Assembly: GCA_937884385.1 (NCBI GenBank) | Contig: CALGCW010000225.1 | Coordinates: forward strand, 1 to 24,592 | Source of the DNA: an uncultured Clostridia bacterium | GTDB taxonomy: Bacteria; Bacillota; Clostridia; Oscillospirales; CAG-272 | Direction: 5' to 3' | Length of the DNA stretch: 24,592 nucleotides | Part shown: piece by piece, positions 22,169-24,592 of the stretch | Layout: every line of letters begins with the position of its first letter | Numbering within the stretch: the first letter of the stretch is position 1 | Program-made: the position numbers and the translations under genes | The notes under the pieces: generated by a model | Database searches by the model: none | What the model was told of the DNA's origin: nothing | Seen by the model: only the letters and a program-made list of their open reading frames with translations

Positions 22169-23956
22169 GTGATTCCAAGAGAGATAATTGAAGAAATTGT
22201 GCAAAGAACCGATCTATCGGATCTCATCGGCTCGTACGTCACGCTCAAGCGCGCGGGCTCCAATATGAACGGTCTTTGTCCGTTCCACAGTGAGAAAACA
22301 CCATCCTTTACCGTATTTTCGCGAACGAACAGCTTCTATTGCTTCGGCTGCGGCGCGGGAGGAGATGCGATAAGCTTCGTTATGCGTGCAGAAAATCTCG
22401 ACTATCCGTCTGCTATTGAGTTTTTAGCAAGCCGTGCGGGAATTACTATTCCGCAGGACAAGGACGAGCTCGCCCGAATGGGAATGAGCCGCAAGCGCGT
22501 ATTTGAAATGAACCTTGCGGCGGCAAAGTTTTTCCGCGACAATCTTTTAGATCAAAACATCGGTTTTGAGGCGATGAATTACCTCGCAGGGCAGAGAAAG
22601 CTTTCGCCCGCGATAATCAAGAGATTTGGACTTGGCTTTGCGCCTAATAATTTTGGCTCTTTGACTAATCATATGAAAAAGCTTGGATTTAGTGATAAGG
22701 AACTTGTTGAAGGATTTCTTTGTGGAATAAGCCCAAAAACAGGAAAACCATATGATTACTTCAGAAACAGGGTCATTTTCCCGATCATTGACGTGACGGG
22801 AAATGTGATAGCCTTTGGCGGACGAGTTATGGACGATTCAAAGCCAAAATATCTGAACTCCTCGGATACACCCGGCTTTAAAAAGAGCAAAAATCTATTT
22901 GCACTCAATTACGCAAAGAATCATTGCTCGGAGCAGCTCATCCTTTGCGAAGGATATATGGACGTTATAGCTCTTCATTCCGCAGGAGTCGAGAATGCCG
23001 TGGCAACGCTTGGTACGGCGCTGACCTCGGAGCAGGCGAGAATGATGACCAAATATACCAAAAAGGTCATACTCCTTTACGATTCGGACGAGGCGGGGCA
23101 GAAAGCTACTGACAGAGCAATACAAATACTTAACGAGGTCGGACTTGAGGTCAGAATTTTAAAGCTGAACGGCGCAAAGGACCCCGACGAGTACATAAGG
23201 AAATTCGGTGCTGACCGCTTCCGCGCTCTGCTCGGAGAGAGCAGAACGGGCTTTGACTTCAAGGTCTCACGCGCAATCGTGGGGCTTGATCTTCAAATAC
23301 CTGAGGATAGAATTAAGGCATCGAAGGCAATATGCGATATAATCGCAGAGAGTGCCTCGGGCGTTGAGCGCGAGGTGTTCATCGGAAAGGCGAGCGAGAT
23401 GCTCGGTCTGCCTGCCGACGTGCTCAAGAACAACGTGGATCTTATCATTAAGAAAAGGGTTCGTGAGTACAAGCAAAACGAGAGCAAGCAGGCTCAGCTT
23501 TCAATCAAGCATATCGGAGACAGGGTCAATCCCGATGCGATAAGGAACGTGCAGGCGACCTCACTTGAGGAGAGCATACTTGGATTGCTCCTTCTCTACG
23601 ATGAGTACAGGCAGGGAATACTGAACGGCAAAATTGAGCTTTGTGAGGACGATTTTGTCACCGCATTCGGCAAACGGGTGTTTACATCAATAATTGAGGT
23701 TGCGTCAGGTGGCGGTGAGTTCCTTTATTCAATGCTCGGTCAGTATTTGAGTGCCGAGGAGATGGGACGCCTTGAGATGATGAGGCAGAACCGTCTTTCC
23801 CTCACGGAAAACGGTATGGACGTGCTTCGGGCATCAATAGATGCACTGAGGGCAGAAAGAGACAAAAAACGCGCGGGCGACGGGGGCGACAAATTCGCCG
23901 TGCTTCGTGCAAAGCAGGAAAAGTTGAAAAATAAAAGAAATAATACAGAAGGTTAA
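22169..23956 (+). CDS. dnaG: DNA primase
   Basis: Synthesises RNA primers at the replication fork in contact with the DnaB helicase. The 595-residue protein begins at a GTG that follows AGGTGG by 8 nt. The N-terminal zinc-binding domain has ligands Cys37, His40, Cys58 and Cys61 (LCPFHSEKTPSF, YCFGCGAGGD). The core contains FRNRVIFPI and the TOPRIM catalytic residues Glu261 in CEGYMD and the Asp pair in YDSDEAG (305, 307). The divergent C-terminal helicase-interaction domain follows from about residue 420. rpoD starts 3 nt after the stop, the conserved macromolecular-synthesis arrangement. Confidence 0.98.
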   Translation: MIPREIIEEIVQRTDLSDLIGSYVTLKRAGSNMNGLCPFHSEKTPSFTVFSRTNSFYCFGCGAGGDAISFVMRAENLDYPSAIEFLASRAGITIPQDKDELARMGMSRKRVFEMNLAAAKFFRDNLLDQNIGFEAMNYLAGQRKLSPAIIKRFGLGFAPNNFGSLTNHMKKLGFSDKELVEGFLCGISPKTGKPYDYFRNRVIFPIIDVTGNVIAFGGRVMDDSKPKYLNSSDTPGFKKSKNLFALNYAKNHCSEQLILCEGYMDVIALHSAGVENAVATLGTALTSEQARMMTKYTKKVILLYDSDEAGQKATDRAIQILNEVGLEVRILKLNGAKDPDEYIRKFGADRFRALLGESRTGFDFKVSRAIVGLDLQIPEDRIKASKAICDIIAESASGVEREVFIGKASEMLGLPADVLKNNVDLIIKKRVREYKQNESKQAQLSIKHIGDRVNPDAIRNVQATSLEESILGLLLLYDEYRQGILNGKIELCEDDFVTAFGKRVFTSIIEVASGGGEFLYSMLGQYLSAEEMGRLEMMRQNRLSLTENGMDVLRASIDALRAERDKKRAGDGGDKFAVLRAKQEKLKNKRNNTEG

Positions 23957-23959
23957 GTT

Positions 23960-24592
23960 ATGAAGAAAGAAAAAGACACAAACAAGAAAATTGATATTGA
24001 AGAGATAGTTGAAAAGGGCAAAAAGGAAGGTCTTTCATCCGTTGATCTCGACGAGGCAATGGAAGAGATGGACTATGATATGGACGCCCTTGATAAGCTC
24101 TATGAGAGCCTTGAGGACAACGGAATTCCGCTTCCCGGCGATATCAGCAGTGCAGAGATGTCCGAGATCGAGAGCGAGGTCGAGAAATTTGAGTCGAGTG
24201 ACACAATGGAGAAGCTCCTTGAGCAGGGCGGTGTTCAGATCGACGACCCCGTTCGTATGTATCTTAAAGAGATAGGCAGAGTGCCGCTTCTTACCGCTGA
24301 TGAGGAGAAGGATCTTGCCGAAAGAATGGCGGCAGGTGACGAAGAGGCAAAGAATAAGCTTGTTGAGGCTAACCTTCGTCTTGTTGTAAGTATCGCAAAG
24401 AGATACGTTGGTAAGGGTATGTTCTTCCTTGACCTTATCCAGGAGGGAAATATCGGTCTTATGAAGGCAGTTGACAAGTTCGACTATGAGAAGGGCTTTA
24501 AGTTCTCCACATATGCGACCTGGTGGATCCGTCAGGCTATCACTCGTGCAATTGCTGACCAGGCGAGAACCATTCGTATCCCCGTTCATATG
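23960..24592 (+). CDS. rpoD: Primary sigma factor sigma-A/RpoD (3' truncated)
   Basis: Housekeeping sigma factor; the first 211 residues are present and the frame is open to the window end. After an acidic N-terminal region (about 1-85) come region 1.2 (DDPVRMYLKEIGRVPLL) and the highly conserved region 2 (VEANLRLVVSIAKRYVGKGM, LDLIQEGNIGLMKAVDKFDY, FSTYATWWIRQAITRAIADQ). Residues in the latter part melt and contact the -10 element. The sequence stops at TIRIPVHM, the start of region 3, so regions 3 and 4 lie outside. The ribosome site AGAAGG is inside the end of dnaG, and the gap is 3 nt, so translation is probably coupled. The consensus promoters seen in this window are those expected for this factor. 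Confidence 0.97.
   Translation, partial: MKKEKDTNKKIDIEEIVEKGKKEGLSSVDLDEAMEEMDYDMDALDKLYESLEDNGIPLPGDISSAEMSEIESEVEKFESSDTMEKLLEQGGVQIDDPVRMYLKEIGRVPLLTADEEKDLAERMAAGDEEAKNKLVEANLRLVVSIAKRYVGKGMFFLDLIQEGNIGLMKAVDKFDYEKGFKFSTYATWWIRQAITRAIADQARTIRIPVHM

Overview
The window looks like chromosomal DNA of an anaerobic, endospore-lineage Firmicute, most probably a gut Clostridium-class organism. The evidence is the dnaJ-prmA and dnaG-rpoD pairs, a spoIIGA-sigE sporulation locus, a zinc-type L31 gene, a flavodiiron oxygen/NO reductase, and lipoproteins with cysteine-rich repeats and BspA-like leucine-rich repeats. Species cannot be named from the sequence alone. Both ends cut genes: dnaJ lacks its 5' end and rpoD its 3' end.

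Layout. 1-1871: end of dnaJ, then prmA and its terminator. 1918-7353: four paralogous lipoprotein genes arranged as two promoter-to-terminator units, each a short gene followed by a longer one with a C-terminal leucine-rich-repeat domain. 7377-10992 (minus): mnmM, a VanY-like peptidase and a multidomain flavodiiron protein, closely spaced and probably one operon. Its promoter overlaps that of the plus-strand OGG1-type DNA glycosylase gene (11100-12008). 12016-13125: an unrecognised lipoprotein gene with its own promoter and an inverted repeat. 13162-14344 (minus): rplJ-rplL behind an L10 leader. 14346-14982: no gene, but at least ten perfect inverted repeats. 14983-16869 (minus): aspartate kinase and a GNAT acetyltransferase. 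16896-18663: spoIIGA-sigE. 18682-21927: rpmE, murI, hflX and a YigZ/IMPACT-family gene. 22169-24592: dnaG-rpoD.

The best candidate for something undescribed is the lipoprotein array at 1918-7353. It encodes 33 copies of a Cys3-His repeat (C-x9-C-x2-C-x10-16-H). The copies fall into two classes, and a tryptophan-containing linker precedes exactly one of them. Each of the four proteins has three copies of that class. The array appears to have arisen by duplication of a two-gene transcription unit, promoter and terminator included. An exported family that binds metal or is cross-linked by disulfides is plausible, but the sequence does not prove it.

Other points of interest are the hairpin-rich block at 14461-14968 and a related short repeat at 21968-22026. 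The spoIIGA promoter has a 21-bp spacer reminiscent of Spo0A-activated spoIIG promoters. The mnmM and glycosylase promoters overlap so closely that they should be mutually exclusive.
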